Notes under the pieces: model-generated
What the model saw: only the letters and a program-made list of their open reading frames with translations
Database searches by the model: none
What the model was told of the DNA's origin: nothing
In this document: positions 23,533 to 35,021 of the stretch, one piece after another
Layout: every line of letters starts with the position of its first letter
Position numbering within the stretch: position 1 is the stretch's first letter
From: Loxodes magnus
Taxonomy: Eukaryota > Ciliophora > Karyorelictea > Loxodida > Loxodidae
NCBI GenBank assembly: GCA_946699065.1
Contig: CAMPDV010000007.1
Location: forward strand, 930,001-994,000
DNA length: 64,000 bases
Direction: 5' to 3'
Made by a program: the position numbers and the translations under genes

Positions 23533-25407
23533 TCAAGGTGATGTTGCCTAAGGTTCATTTAACTCTTCACCATTTTGGTTAAAAAAAAATTGTAATATTT
23601 CCTCATTTTGTAAGAATCAGTGTTCTGACAATATTAATCATATAGTGCCACTATATTCAAAATTACTTTATTCATGATAAAAGATAGGTCCTCCTACAGG
23701 GGTTCAAATTTCATGGAATCTACTATTTCCAATAATCCTATTATCATATTAGTTCTTTAATCATTTATATCTATAGAAAGGAAAATTTTGCTAAGAAAAA
23801 AAATCTGTAACTTTATAGATTTTCCCTTCATTAAATTGATCTTTGATATCTTATACTAATTAAAATTATCCAATTTAGATTTATTTTGGGAAATTACTAA
23901 CAAAATTAGTAAAATTGCTCCATAATTTATAAAACTTTATAAAGTTTATTTTAAAAATTGTAGTTTTATAAGATTCTTCGAAAATATAATCTACTTACTC
24001 GTAATAATTTATTTACTTCTTTATATCTTCTAGTTTTTGTTCCATAATATTAAGCATTCCTTGGTTATTTTTTGCTTCAATATATTTTTCCTTTTAGTTT
24101 TAAAAGATTTGAAGTCATTCTGGTATTTCTTATTTATTTTCATAGTATTCTAATTTCCATAAGAGTTAAATTTTGACTTCGAAGGAGTTTTCGAAAGTTG
24201 AAAACATACTATTATCTCAATAAAACTCAAAAAACACCAAATTAATTCTACTATCATTGTCTAATCATTTATTTATTTTAAATGTTCCTCTTAATCTTTC
24301 ATTATTTATTACATCGAAAAAATCTTCATCATTAAAATAATTAAATAAGACCAAAATCAAAAATCATAAATACCATAATTTTATTTGTGCATATCAGAAA
24401 TTTAAACTAGCATTAACTTTTTCTGTATTCGATTCCCGATATTTTTATTAACAAATTTATTAAATTCCGAATTATTCTTCGTGATATCTTTTGAGATCTA
24501 AAAAAATATCTTTTGCAGAGGGTCTTTCATCGGGATTTTTATTTAAGCATCTTTATAAAAAAATTATTTTAGGGGGCAAATCATATTCATCTAAGAAATC
24601 ACTTGTTTTATATAAAAAGCAAGCTATTCTTCCGAAACTGTATATATCAGTCTTTTCTGTTGGTATTAATTTTTACTCTTACTCAGGAGACTTATAATTT
24701 TCTGATTCTACAAAAATTTTGTTACTTCAGTTAAAGTCTGTCGAAAAGTCAAAGTCAGATATTTTAGCGACATAATGTTCATTGATTAGAATATTCTAAG
24801 GCTTTAAGTCCTAATGAATAATCTTCTTGCTATGAATGAAATATAATCCTTCTGCTATGTCTTTCAGAATCTCTAATTTTATTTATTCTTTTTTTGTATC
24901 TTCTAGTTAGTTAATTTCATCTATGCAATCTTCCAATGTTCCCTTGCTTTAATACGGAAATATGAGGTACATTTTATTTTAAGAAAAGCAAAATCCTTTG
25001 AAGGTTAGAATGTTTGGATGATTTAGTTTACCATGCTACTTTAATCCTTACAAAATTAGATCTAAATTGCTTAAGTCAACAATTTTAACTACTAAATTTT
25101 ATTTGTTTCATTCAATTTTGTACACGGAAGAATTTTTACCCTCAAAAATTAAGATTTTTTTTTCATCAAAATTAAGTTTTTCAAGTGAATACTCCTTTAG
25201 AACTCCGAGTTTAGCATATTATCTCAACTAATGAATAACTTATGGATTGGTTTCCATTTAAGTTTGATAATATTTGAATTTATTTACAGTTTGACTAATA
25301 TGACTAACTAAAATTAACTAAATAAACAAAATTGAAATTAAAATCTTAGTATTTAGAGCATTATTGTCTATTTGTGCTTATTCTAACTACTCAAACTTAG
25401 AAATCAT
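23533..25407 (-). CDS. Membrane-anchored protein kinase with coiled-coil C-terminus, copy 2
   Basis: 624 residues, ATG at 25407, TGA at 23535-23533, frame exact. Layout as in copy 1: N-terminal hydrophobic helix, kinase domain, second hydrophobic helix, coiled-coil C-terminal region. The catalytic loop is HQDLKPQN, and the DFG-equivalent reads DFD because the codon is GAC where copies 1 and 3 have GGC, so this is the copy most likely to bind Mg-ATP. The domain end is NPDERPSAKDI. The juxtamembrane stretch (24286-24390) encodes FNDEDFFDVINNERLRGTF and is unlike copies 1 and 3. The C-terminus stops 7 codons sooner than in copy 1. Similarity with copy 3 ends abruptly at 25432, just upstream of the start codon. 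Confidence 0.85.
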
Positions 25408-25434
25408 AAAATGATTTAATATTTCTTTTACTGA

Positions 25435-26375
25435 TTATTTTTATAATATCTAATTTAATTTTTGTATATTTATCCTACTTATGATTAAGCTAATATAAGC
25501 ATACTTTATATAGCATTATATAAATAAAAAAGGTATTTAATTAAATTAACTTATTTAAAGTTTCTTACATAGAGTTATTTTAATCTGACTTATTATTATT
25601 TTCTTTATGATATTATCAATTTTATATATTATTAAATCTAAGTTAATTTATAAGGCTAAATAGCATATCTTTGTAGTTAGCTTAAATGTATATAATTAGT
25701 TAATTGAAGTCAGATATAAAAGACACTAAGTACTTAATTTTAAATTATAAATTACTATTATTAAAATTAAGTCTTACTTGGTTGTTTCTATAATAGAATA
25801 ATAAAAAGCTTATTATTAAAAATACTAATATCCCTTTTATTTATAAAGTTTAGACAATGTTTTAGCAAAATTAAAGATAGACTTATTATTATTAATTTTA
25901 ATAATAGAGTATAATGTTGAGGTTAAATAAATTGAAACACTTTGCTTTAAGAATTTATACATATATGTTTTAACTAGTTTAAAGAGAATTTTTAGATTAG
26001 ATTAAGATAAATTTGCTTAGTTTAATAAGATTAGGTTCAATAAAACTTCTCATACCTCTATTTATGCAAAGGCAAAAAATAAATAAGTAAAAACTCGTAG
26101 GTTATTATTAGATTTGGGAACATATTCACACTAAACTATTTCACATAATATATCATCTTTTCTATAATCTGCTGATTTTTTTCAATCTTTAATTTACTAT
26201 AGCTTTCCTATTTCTATATTCTTATTTCCATTTATGAAAGAATCTTTCTTTAGCATTTGTTTATTCTTATTCATATCTTTTCAGATAAACTTACTCTTAT
26301 CTTTTATTAAATTAGCTATCGATTTCTGTATTAAGCTTTGGCTAATTTGCTATCTTTATTAAACTTATTTAATAG
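25435..26375. other. Upstream region of kinase copy 2, AT-rich
   Basis: Unlike copies 1 and 3, the sequence departs abruptly at 25432, 25 nt before the ATG, so copy 2 has a different promoter region. No gene or repeat supported. Confidence 0.45.
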
Positions 26376-26379
26376 CATT

Positions 26380-26810
26380 TTTACCTCTCATTTATGCAAA
26401 AAAATCCTTTTTATGATCAATAAACGAAATAAGTTGATGATAAATTTCTACTGATCACTAAAATAATGAGAGTTATGTTACTTTGATTGATGTTTGATGT
26501 TTGTGATTATAGAAATTCATTCTATAATGTTTTATTTGCATACTATTGTTTTTTCTCCGATATTTGCATTACTAGCAAGCAATTTAGAGAGTTATTGAGA
26601 TTTTTCTTCTTTAGTTTTTAAGATAAGTAAATTTCCATCTAAACAATAATTTAAAAGATCTATTTTAATAGTTTCAGGGTTACAATGTGCAAATAATCTT
26701 TATTACCTGCTTAGATTTACTTTACCAACACTCAGTTTGCTATTCTGCGTTAAAATTTAGATGGAAGTAGAAAATATCTGCCAATTTTTTATTTTATTTA
26801 TGCTAAAAAG
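26380..26810 (-). pseudogene. Unknown gene remnant of the tandem unit (SDG family), copy 2
   Basis: Minus strand: LFAHCNPETIKIDLLNYCLD, then GNLLILKTKEEKSQQLSKLL and ASNANIGEKTIVCKQNIIEW. It is the best preserved of the three related segments (see 16700 and 36180). The surroundings are frame-broken and no start or stop can be fixed. Function unknown. Confidence 0.45.
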
Positions 26811-26932
26811 CAACGAAATTTAAATAAGAAATTATAAAGCAAAGAAGTGAAATTAGTTTTAAAGCACAAAGCTATTAATTTAATTAAGATTAAAGAAGAG
26901 ATAGCCTTAATGGTTGAAATCAAAGGGTAAAT

Positions 26933-27437
26933 ATTAAATTAAAATAGGCTTTTAGTTTTAAGTATTATTAAGAGAGTATTTAATATCAGATGATAAAATG
27001 CTTTATAGCAGTTAATAATTAACACTATATCTTAAATAAAAGGAATATGCTAGAAGGTTTAATGTAACCTAGATATTTTAATTACTTATACATTTTTATT
27101 AAGAAACTTCATAATCAAAATAATATCAAATAAGTAAACTCTAATTTCAACAATAGTTAAATATAGCTGTTACTTAATGCTAATTAAATAGAAGTATGGT
27201 ATAGTCATTTATAGTAAAAATAATAACTACCTTAAATAAATAATTTTTAGTTAAAAGAAGCTTTTATAACTAATAACTAACTTTAATCTTTCTCATATAT
27301 TTGCTTAATTAATAAATTTATTTTTAAGCTTTAATAAGAAGGGTAGGAACATTAAGAATTATATAAAACTTACTTTTAATTTAACTCTTTATTAATACTT
27401 AGCGCATAAAAATAAGAGAGACTTTCATAAAGAAAAA
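26933..27437. repeat. 505-bp near-identical block, copy A
   Basis: It matches 36975-37479 over exactly the same 505-bp length with only a handful of substitutions (e.g. AATG/AGTG near 26999), while sequence on both sides is diverged. The related segment in unit 1 (17620-18130) is much more diverged. It holds no convincing gene. Confidence 0.75.
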
Positions 27438-27439
27438 GC

Positions 27440-29110
27440 TTTAAGTTTAGATTTAAAGGATTGAACTGTATTTTAAATATTTATTAAGCTATTTTTAAAT
27501 TTTCTAAGTTTATAGGGAAATGCTTTTAACTTGCATAAATAATAAAAGATATTATAAAAATATAAATAAAAGGTAAATTTAGAATTTATACTTCGTAAAT
27601 AATAAACTTCTTAAGGAAAATAGCAATAATTAACTAAAATAATAAAGCTTACAATCAAAACATTTAATTAGATATAGCTAAGCTATTTAATCTAAGTAAC
27701 ATAATAGAGACTTTAAATTAAATGATACTACTTATTAATTAATCTGTCTGCTAATAAAATAATTTATTTATTTAGTTTCCTATCACTTAAATCTTATTAT
27801 ATAACCTACAAATAATGCTTTTATTGCTAATTTAATCTTCATCACTATTATTTAAGAATTTAGGAATTTAAATGTTATCAAGATTAATAAGAAAAGAGAT
27901 AACTAGTTTCTTTTAGCAGAAGATAATAGGGGTAATTTAACGTAGGTTGATAATTATAAATTTTAGTCTTAATAAAATGATAATTAAAGCAGGGAATGAG
28001 CTAACTTATTAATCTAATGCAAAGGAAAAAGTGAAATTCCCAAGTAGTATGGTATAATCTCAATTATATTTTAAAACTTCAAGCAAATTACAATATCGAT
28101 ACTTAATATTTATAATTTTGACACAGTAGAAAGCTAAAAATCACTATTTAAACCACCTAATTTTCACTGATGATTTTTCTAAAAGAAATTGAGAAAGCTT
28201 AATATAATAAATATAGCAAATAGTCGTAAAATATAAATGACAAGTAAAAAGTTTTAACCAAGTTTATAGCTGCCCTGTCTTCAAAATTAAGAATTATTTT
28301 TTTAATTTAAAGTATGTTTTAATTATATTTGAACTACAAAGTTTTTAGTAGTATTAGTTCTCTTAAAGTAGAAATATGATCTAATTAAGCCAATACAAAT
28401 TATATAGCATAATTTATGAAGTTTTCGAAAAACTAGAACTCATAAAGTATTTTTCATAAAAGCAAGAAAATATTTTATATATAAAAAGGAAAAACAATTA
28501 AATTCTATGACTCTACAAAAAAATCATTCTATAAATTGCACTAAAATTTATTTATTTTGAGATTAAATAATTAAGACGAAAGATAGAGTTTTAGCATAAC
28601 TATAAAATTTGATCTAATTTTTAGCATTTAACCATAAAGGAGATACTAGCAGAAATCAAGGTTGAAAATAGGAAAAATTTACGATTGTGAAATATTAAAA
28701 TAATTAGATTACTGAGTATCTTCCTATATTTGCATATAATTACTTAATAAAGAATATACTCATTTAAGCAATTATACAATATAATTTGCTTTATTTGCAT
28801 TTATTATCTAAGATTACCTGCATTTCAAATTATTTAAACTAAATATATTTAAATTAATTATTCAATTTTAGTAATAGATATAAAAACAGGTTTATAATCT
28901 TGTTTGATATACGTCAATATATTATAACTATTCTTTCAAAAAAATTTAAATTTCAGATAATTTAAATTTAAAATAAGAGTGCATAAGATTATGCAATCTA
29001 TTTAACTACTTTTTTAGAATATTAATTTATGTTTCATTCGTTATTGTGATTTTAATTATTATTCAAGCTTTTATTATTATAATCTTAGAGCAATATGAGT
29101 AGAGAGATAA
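27440..29110. other. Intergenic part of tandem unit 2
   Basis: AT-rich. Homology to unit 1 (18130-19690) runs on and off up to about 29095, where the unit-2-specific element starts. No gene seen. Confidence 0.45.
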
Positions 29111-29113
29111 GGA

Positions 29114-29641
29114 ATGGAATTATTTAATATAATACGAGACACGGTCAAATTCGAGAAAATCATTAGAACCTAAGAAGAGTAAAAAAGATCTAAAGCTGAC
29201 TTGATAATAAAAAATTATATCAAAGATATATTAGAAAAAAGGAAAAGAGGATATATAGAAAAGGAAATTGAATGAAAAAAAGAAATAGAAAAAGACTATA
29301 GAGTAGGAAAAGGATAATTTTTATGAGTGTATAAAAGCTTGATCAAGAAGAAAATAATTAGAAATGAAAATTAGTAAGATATGTTAGAAAAAATAAAATA
29401 AGCTTGCAATAAAAATCTAATAAAGTGTAGATAGATAGAAGACAGAAGAACAAGAGATAATGTAGAGAAAAATGAGGAAGATATGTAACTAATAAGAGAA
29501 GAATTTCTATTACCTGAAGACTTACTTGAAGAAACGGACATATATTGAGATATGATAAGAGCTGCGCACCAACGAGGTGCAACGCGCTCTATAATCAAAT
29601 TTATTTATTATATCAATTGTATAATAATCAGTAAATTTTGA
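29114..29641 (+). CDS. Upstream ORF of the unit-2 mobile element, unknown function
   Basis: 175 residues from ATG at 29114 to TGA at 29639-29641, no break. Highly charged and helical-looking: MELFNIIRDTVKFEKIIR, DILEKRKRGYIEKEIEWKKE, QFLWVYKSLIKKK, then an acidic stretch (EEDMQLIREEFLLPEDLLEE). It ends in RAAHQRGATRSII, which is encoded by the AGAGC...GCTCT palindrome, and a hydrophobic tail. The gag-like ORF follows on the same strand 670 nt later. The last 30 nt (around 29609-29640) recur at 38229-38262, upstream of the intact gag-like ORF at 38515, so the two ORFs probably belong to one element. I recognise no domain; it lacks any visible polymerase or nuclease motif. Confidence 0.6.
29558..29590 (+). 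repeat. Dispersed AGAGC...GCTCT palindromic element, reference copy
   Basis: AGAGCTGCGC, loop ACCAACGAGGTGCAAC, GCGCTCT. It lies inside the end of the ORF 29114-29641. Copies or variants without that ORF: 2311, 2740, 9122, 46645. Confidence 0.7.
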
Positions 29642-30311
29642 ATGAAGCATATATAAAAAGAATATGAAAAAAGATTTAGATACTAGTATTATAGATATAT
29701 TTTTGTAAACGCAAGAGAAACGTTGTGATGCTGAAGATTAATAAAATTAAATACTTCTTTATTTTAATTTATAAAGAGAATACAATATTAATAAAGCAGA
29801 TTAGAATTTTATAACGTAACATAATTTATTATTGAGGTTCCATCTTTATTTTATTTATTATATAATAATTTACTATTTAAAAATATTATTAGCTCAAGTT
29901 TGATAAGATCTTCATTGTTATAAGTCTTGACAATTTTAATATTTTTTTCTTGATTTTTTACAATAGATCAAACCAAATCATTTTATATTGGATTAATTTA
30001 TTTAGATATAGGAAGCTTATTTTTTATTAGGAGCATAAATTTCTAAAAAGTAAATCTTCATTTGTTTAGTATATTTTAAATATATATTATTATTATTTTC
30101 CTATTATACTCTTTTATTTTTATTAACATTGGTAACAAATTCGTATTTTATGCCCTACTTGCTTGCAATATCAGAATATCATTATTTTCAGATTATAATT
30201 TCTAATGTTGGAGGTTATTAATCTATATCCATTGCTTCGTTGGTTCATTTTGGTTTAAAGTTTTTGGAATTTTAAATTTCTTTTATAATTTATTCTGTTA
30301 ATAAATAAAAA
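29642..30311. other. Spacer between the two ORFs of the unit-2 element
   Basis: AT-rich, no ORF supported. It presumably holds the leader of the gag-like ORF. The corresponding spacer upstream of 38515 is only about 250 nt. Confidence 0.4.
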
Positions 30312-31169
30312 ATGGTTGAAGGTTTCAAGTCAGGCTTCTATACCACCTCTTCTTATGCCAAAAAGGAAGGGAGGAAGCAAGAAACCAAGACTTAATAATC
30401 TTAAAAATTTTCTCTATCACAACCTTAACCAACACTGAACTAACAACTTGGAATCTAACAAATCGAACGAAAATCAACCTTAAATAATATTCACACAGAA
30501 ACTCCAACCTCAAGCGAGAAACCGAGGAAACAGATGAAGTCTGTTCTCCACCAGGAGGTATCAGAGTTCAACCCTTCTGGCCAGATGAGCATGGAGTAGC
30601 TCATCAAAGTGGTACTGAACCTCCAGGAAGAGATCTAGAGATTGAAGAAGGACAATGATATGCTGATGGAAAAGCTAGACCTAGCAGAAGGAATTGAGTC
30701 AAGATTTATGTCCTAGGAAAGAGATCTTAACGCCTTTTGGAATATCTCGCAAAGTCAGACTAACGAATCCTAAAATTAGCTTTAGAAGCAGACTGAACTG
30801 GATAGCAGACTCGGAAAAGTAGAAGAGAAATTGTAAACTTTTAAGAAAGAGTAAAGCGAAACTGGAGCTATAAAAATGGAAATCGAAGCCTAGAAAGAGC
30901 AAACAAATCAAGGAAAATAATTCAAAATAAAAAAGAAATGTTTCTGTTGTGGAAGCGTATGACATTTTTATCGGAAGTGTTAGAAATTCTGATAGAAATA
31001 AAGAAACTATTGGATAAAAGAACAACAAAAGAAGAAAAAAGAAAAAGCAAGAATGAAAAGAATATATTGCAACCCAGATGGTTCAATATACAAGATCAAG
31101 ATGGAACCATATCAAGTAAAAGGAAGGAAAACCTGGAGAAACCCGTGTTTTCAATCTCGCTAAAATTGA
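30312..31169 (+). CDS. Gag-like CCHC zinc-knuckle coiled-coil protein, intact copy
   Basis: 285 residues in one uninterrupted frame, ATG 30312 to TGA 31167-31169. N-terminus MVEGFKSGFYTTSSYAKK, a Ser/Thr/Gln-rich linker, FNPSGQMSMEQLIKVV, then a coiled coil (NLQEEIQRLKKDNDMLMEK). MEIEA precedes a perfect knuckle CFCCGSVWHFYRKC (C, C, H, C at 1, 4, 9, 14; its Trp is TGA-coded), then a Lys-rich helix and KRIYCNPDGSIYKIK. The knuckle plus coiled coil is the layout of Gag or LINE ORF1 proteins, which bind element RNA and multimerise; that role is inferred. After the stop come a hairpin (31198-31219) and an ATT-repeat tail (31262-31281). With ORF 29114 it forms an insertion of about 2.2 kb in unit 2 that unit 1 lacks. 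Confidence 0.75.
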
Positions 31170-31197
31170 ATGTCCCAAACATTTATATTTAACAGAA

Positions 31198-31219
31198 GGA
31201 GCATGAACTGCTGTTCTCC
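31198..31219. repeat. 3' hairpin of the gag-like element
   Basis: GGA, GAAC, loop TGCT, GTTC, TCC, with a 4-nt bulge (GCAT) on one side. It lies 28 nt after the stop codon and 43 nt before the ATT-repeat tail. Confidence 0.5.
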
Positions 31220-31261
31220 TGACGGGGTTGAAAATTCTTAAAACAGAAAACTCAAAATTAA

Positions 31262-31281
31262 TATTATTATTATTATTATAA
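31262..31281 (+). repeat. ATT microsatellite tail of the gag-like element
   Basis: About six ATT units. A similar TAT/ATT run (39328-39347) ends the copy at 38515. Simple-repeat tails are typical 3' ends of some non-LTR retroelements and SINEs, but here the link is an inference. Confidence 0.55.
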
Positions 31282-31284
31282 CTT

Positions 31285-33120
31285 ATTCTGTTAATGTAGC
31301 TCTTCCTTAAATTTCCACATGAACGGATTTAGAGCTAGTTACTATCATAAAATTGAGTTTTCCGATTTTTAAATTTCTGTAAAGTTTAGTAAATTATTAG
31401 TTTGTTGATAAAGTTCCTAATAGCCTTTTTTAATGCTTAGTTCTTAATCTAAAGAAGTAAAAGATTGTTGACTACATTCTGATAAAAATTATTAGATTTG
31501 CTGGAGAGGTCAGTTAATTCTTAGGCATCATTTTTTAAATATAATAAACAAGTTTAAAAATTTAACAATAAAATATCTTAAATGATCCCTAACTCTGTAA
31601 AAAGTAGGAAAGTAATATAATCTAATTCAATTACTCTAATGCCATTGATATTGAATTCTAAGTGTCAACTCGCAGTTAAGAAAAAAATTTGAAGACAAAT
31701 ATGTAGTGATAAATAAATTTCTAAGTAATATATTGCAGATTTTTCGAAAGAAATTAATTAAAAAATTAGGTTAGAATAGTAAATTATACAGTATTTATTA
31801 TGTCTCTATAGGAAATTCCATAAAGAAAAGTTTTTAGAGGATATAATAATTAAAAAATAATATATGTAAAAGAAAAATAAAAACAAATCATACTTGAAGA
31901 TTAACTTTTGAGGAATAATAATATATTAAGATGAAAATAATCTTGAAATTTTTTAGTTTCTTATAAAATAATGTATATCGCAGAAGAAGAAAAGAGATAA
32001 GATGAGCGAATTTATTAACTTGAAAATTTGAAGTAATTAACTTAATTTTTTTATTTCATGTGATTATTTTTATTTCTTCAATAAATTAAAAATGCTTAAA
32101 CCTCCAGCTAATTTATTCACCTTTTATAGTATTTTATATGTAATAGAATAATTAACTTTTTGCTTAATTGAAATATACTCTCTTAATAAATTAATCATTA
32201 AGATTGAATAAAAGATAATTTTATATACTTCTAAATTTGATGAATTACGAATCCATCTATTCCTAATAATTAATTTTTTTTCTTGCTATAATTTTTATGA
32301 AGTTAGGCTTTTCTTTGCTAAAAAATTAATCTCTTATAAGTATAACATTTTTATTCTTTTGAAAAAGTAAATTACTGGCATTTATATAAATTATTTGCTT
32401 GCATTCCTTCAATTATCTTAATTAATATTATAGTTTGTTTACTAAGTATATTATAAATAATTATTTCAAATATTCTTACTTCTTCTAAGTTTATTCCTTT
32501 TTTAAATATACATAACATTGCATAAATTATTGATTTGTTACAGAATATATTTAGTGACATTTATGTTTATTTCATATCTTTCAGCAAAAATAAGGGGCAA
32601 ATACCAAAATTTAGCATATTGATACTTCTATTAATAATTCTTTTAAGAATTTAAAAATAAAATTAATTCCATTGCCAAAAATTTATTTCCCTTTCATAAT
32701 AAATCATTAACAATATTTAATAATAATCTATATAAGTTTACTGCTTGATATCTCATAAATCTATGCAAATAGAATACATATTGCAATAGTTCATAGTTAT
32801 AACTTTTATCACTGAAGTTTTTAATGAAAAAAGTCTCTTAAAACTATTACTTGAGTCATTCATTACTGCAATTATTATTCTTTAATAATGTCTACAATCT
32901 AAAAATTTACAATTTGGGTTTTCATTTATAAAATTTGAATACAAAAAGAGAAGATAATTTAAATCTTTCTAAAATAGGTTACTTTAAATAAGTTTCTAAG
33001 AACTTTATAAAGAAAATAAGAAATTAGCTATGCAAAGAGTATTTATTTTACTATCTATAATTAAGTTTATTTTGGTAAAATTTAAATAAAATAGATTAAT
33101 ACCATATTTAGCAAGTTTGG
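31285..33120. other. Remainder of tandem unit 2
   Basis: 31550-32900 is homologous to 21640-23280 in unit 1, with many indels. From 32913 it is the 3' flank of kinase copy 3. No intact gene. Confidence 0.45.
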
Positions 33121-33122
33121 TT

Positions 33123-34997
33123 TCAAGGTGATGTTGCCTAAGGTTCATTTAACTCTTCACCATTTTGGTTAAAAAAAAATTGTAACATTTCCTCATTTTG
33201 TAAGAATCAGTGTTCTGACAATATTAATCATATAGTGCTACTATATTCAAAATTACTTTATTCATGATAAAAGATAGGTCCTCCTACAGGGGTTCAAATT
33301 TCATGGAATCTACTATTTCCAATAATCCTATTATCATATTAGTTCTTTAATCATTTATATCTATAGAAAGGAAAATTTTGCTAAGAAAAAAATTTTGTAT
33401 TTTTATATATTTTCCCTTCATTAAATTGATCTTTGATATCTTACACTATTTAAAGTTATCCAACTTGAATTTGCTTGGGAAATTTGCAAGTAAAATTTGT
33501 GAAATTGCTTCATAATTTATAGCATTTTATAAAATTAATTTTGTTAATTGCGGAGTAATAGGATTCTTCGAAAATATAATCTACTTACTCGTAATAATCT
33601 ATTTACTTCTTTATATCTTCTAGTTTTTGTTCCATAATATTAAGCATTCCTTGGTTATTTTTTGCTTCAATAAATTTTTCTTTTTAGTTTTAAAAGATTT
33701 GAAGTCATTCTGGTATTTCTTATTTATTTTCGTAGTATTCTAATTTCCATAAGAGTTAAATTTTTACTTCGAAGGAGTTTTCGAAAGTTGAAAACATACT
33801 ATTATCTCAATAAAACTCAAAAAAAACTAAATTAATTCTACTATCATTGTCTAATCATTTATTTATTTTAAATATTTCATCTATTTTCTCAGGTTTGAAT
33901 GTACTAAAGATTCCCTCATTTTAAAATTGATAAAATTAAACTAATACGTAAAATCATAAAAACCAAATTTTTATTTGTGCATATCAGAAATTTAGCCAAT
34001 TATTAACTTTTTCTGTATTCGATTCCCGATATTTTTATTAACAAATTTATTAAATTCCGAATTATTCTTCGTGATATCTTTTGAGATCTAAAAAAATATC
34101 CTCTGCAGAGGGTCTTTCATCTGGATTTTTATTTAAGCATCTCCTTAAAGTAATTAAATTTTATGGTAAATCTTATTCATCTAATTTATTGATTGTTTTA
34201 TATAAAAAGCAAGCTATTCTTCCGAAACTGTATATATCAGTCTTTTCTGTTGGTATTAATTTTTACTCTTACTCAGGAGACTTATAATTTTCTGATTCTA
34301 CAAAAATTTTGTTACTTCAGTTAAAGTCTGTCGAAAAGTCAAAGCCAGATATTTTAGCGACATAATGTTCATTGATTAGAATATTCTAAGGCTTTAAGTC
34401 CTAATGAATAATCTTCTTGCTATGAATGAAATATAATCCTTCTGCTATGTCTTTCAGAATCTCTAATTTTATTTATTCTTTTTTTGCATCTTCTAGTTAG
34501 TTAATTTCATCTATGCAATCTTCCAATGTTCTCTTGCTTTAATACGGAAATATGAGGTAAATTTTATTTTAAGAAAAGCAAAATCCTTTGAAGGTTAGAA
34601 TGTTTGGATGATTTAGTTTACCATGCTACTTTAATCCTTACAAAATTAGATTTGATTTGCTTAAGTCAACAATTTTAACTACTAAATTTTATTTGTTCCA
34701 TTCAATTTTGTACACGGAAGAATTTTTACCCTCAAAAATTAAGATTTTTTTTTCATCAAAATTAAGTTTTTCAAGTGAATATTCCTTTAGAACTCCGAGT
34801 TTAGCATATTATCTCAACTAATGAATAACTTATTTATTGGTTTCCATTTAAGTTTGATAATATTTGAATTTATTTACAGTTTGACTAATATGACTAACTA
34901 AAATTAACTAAATAAACAAAATTGAAATTAAAATCTTAGTATTTAGAGCATTATTGTCTATTTGTGCTTATTCTAACTACTCAAACTTAGAAATCAT
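33123..34997 (-). CDS. Membrane-anchored protein kinase with coiled-coil C-terminus, copy 3
   Basis: 624 residues, ATG at 34997, TGA at 33125-33123. Same architecture as copies 1 and 2. HQDLKPQN is kept; the DFG-equivalent is GFD as in copy 1, so the metal-binding Asp is missing. The domain end is NPDERPSAEDI. Identity is patchy: the last part of the gene and 3' flank match copy 2 almost base for base, the 5' side and upstream DNA match copy 1, while 33395-33565 differs from both. The juxtamembrane segment (33876-33976) encodes NEGIFSTFKPEKIDEIF, different again. Likely made by duplication followed by gene conversion. Confidence 0.85.
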
Positions 34998-35021
34998 AAA
35001 ATAATTTAATATTTCTTTTAC

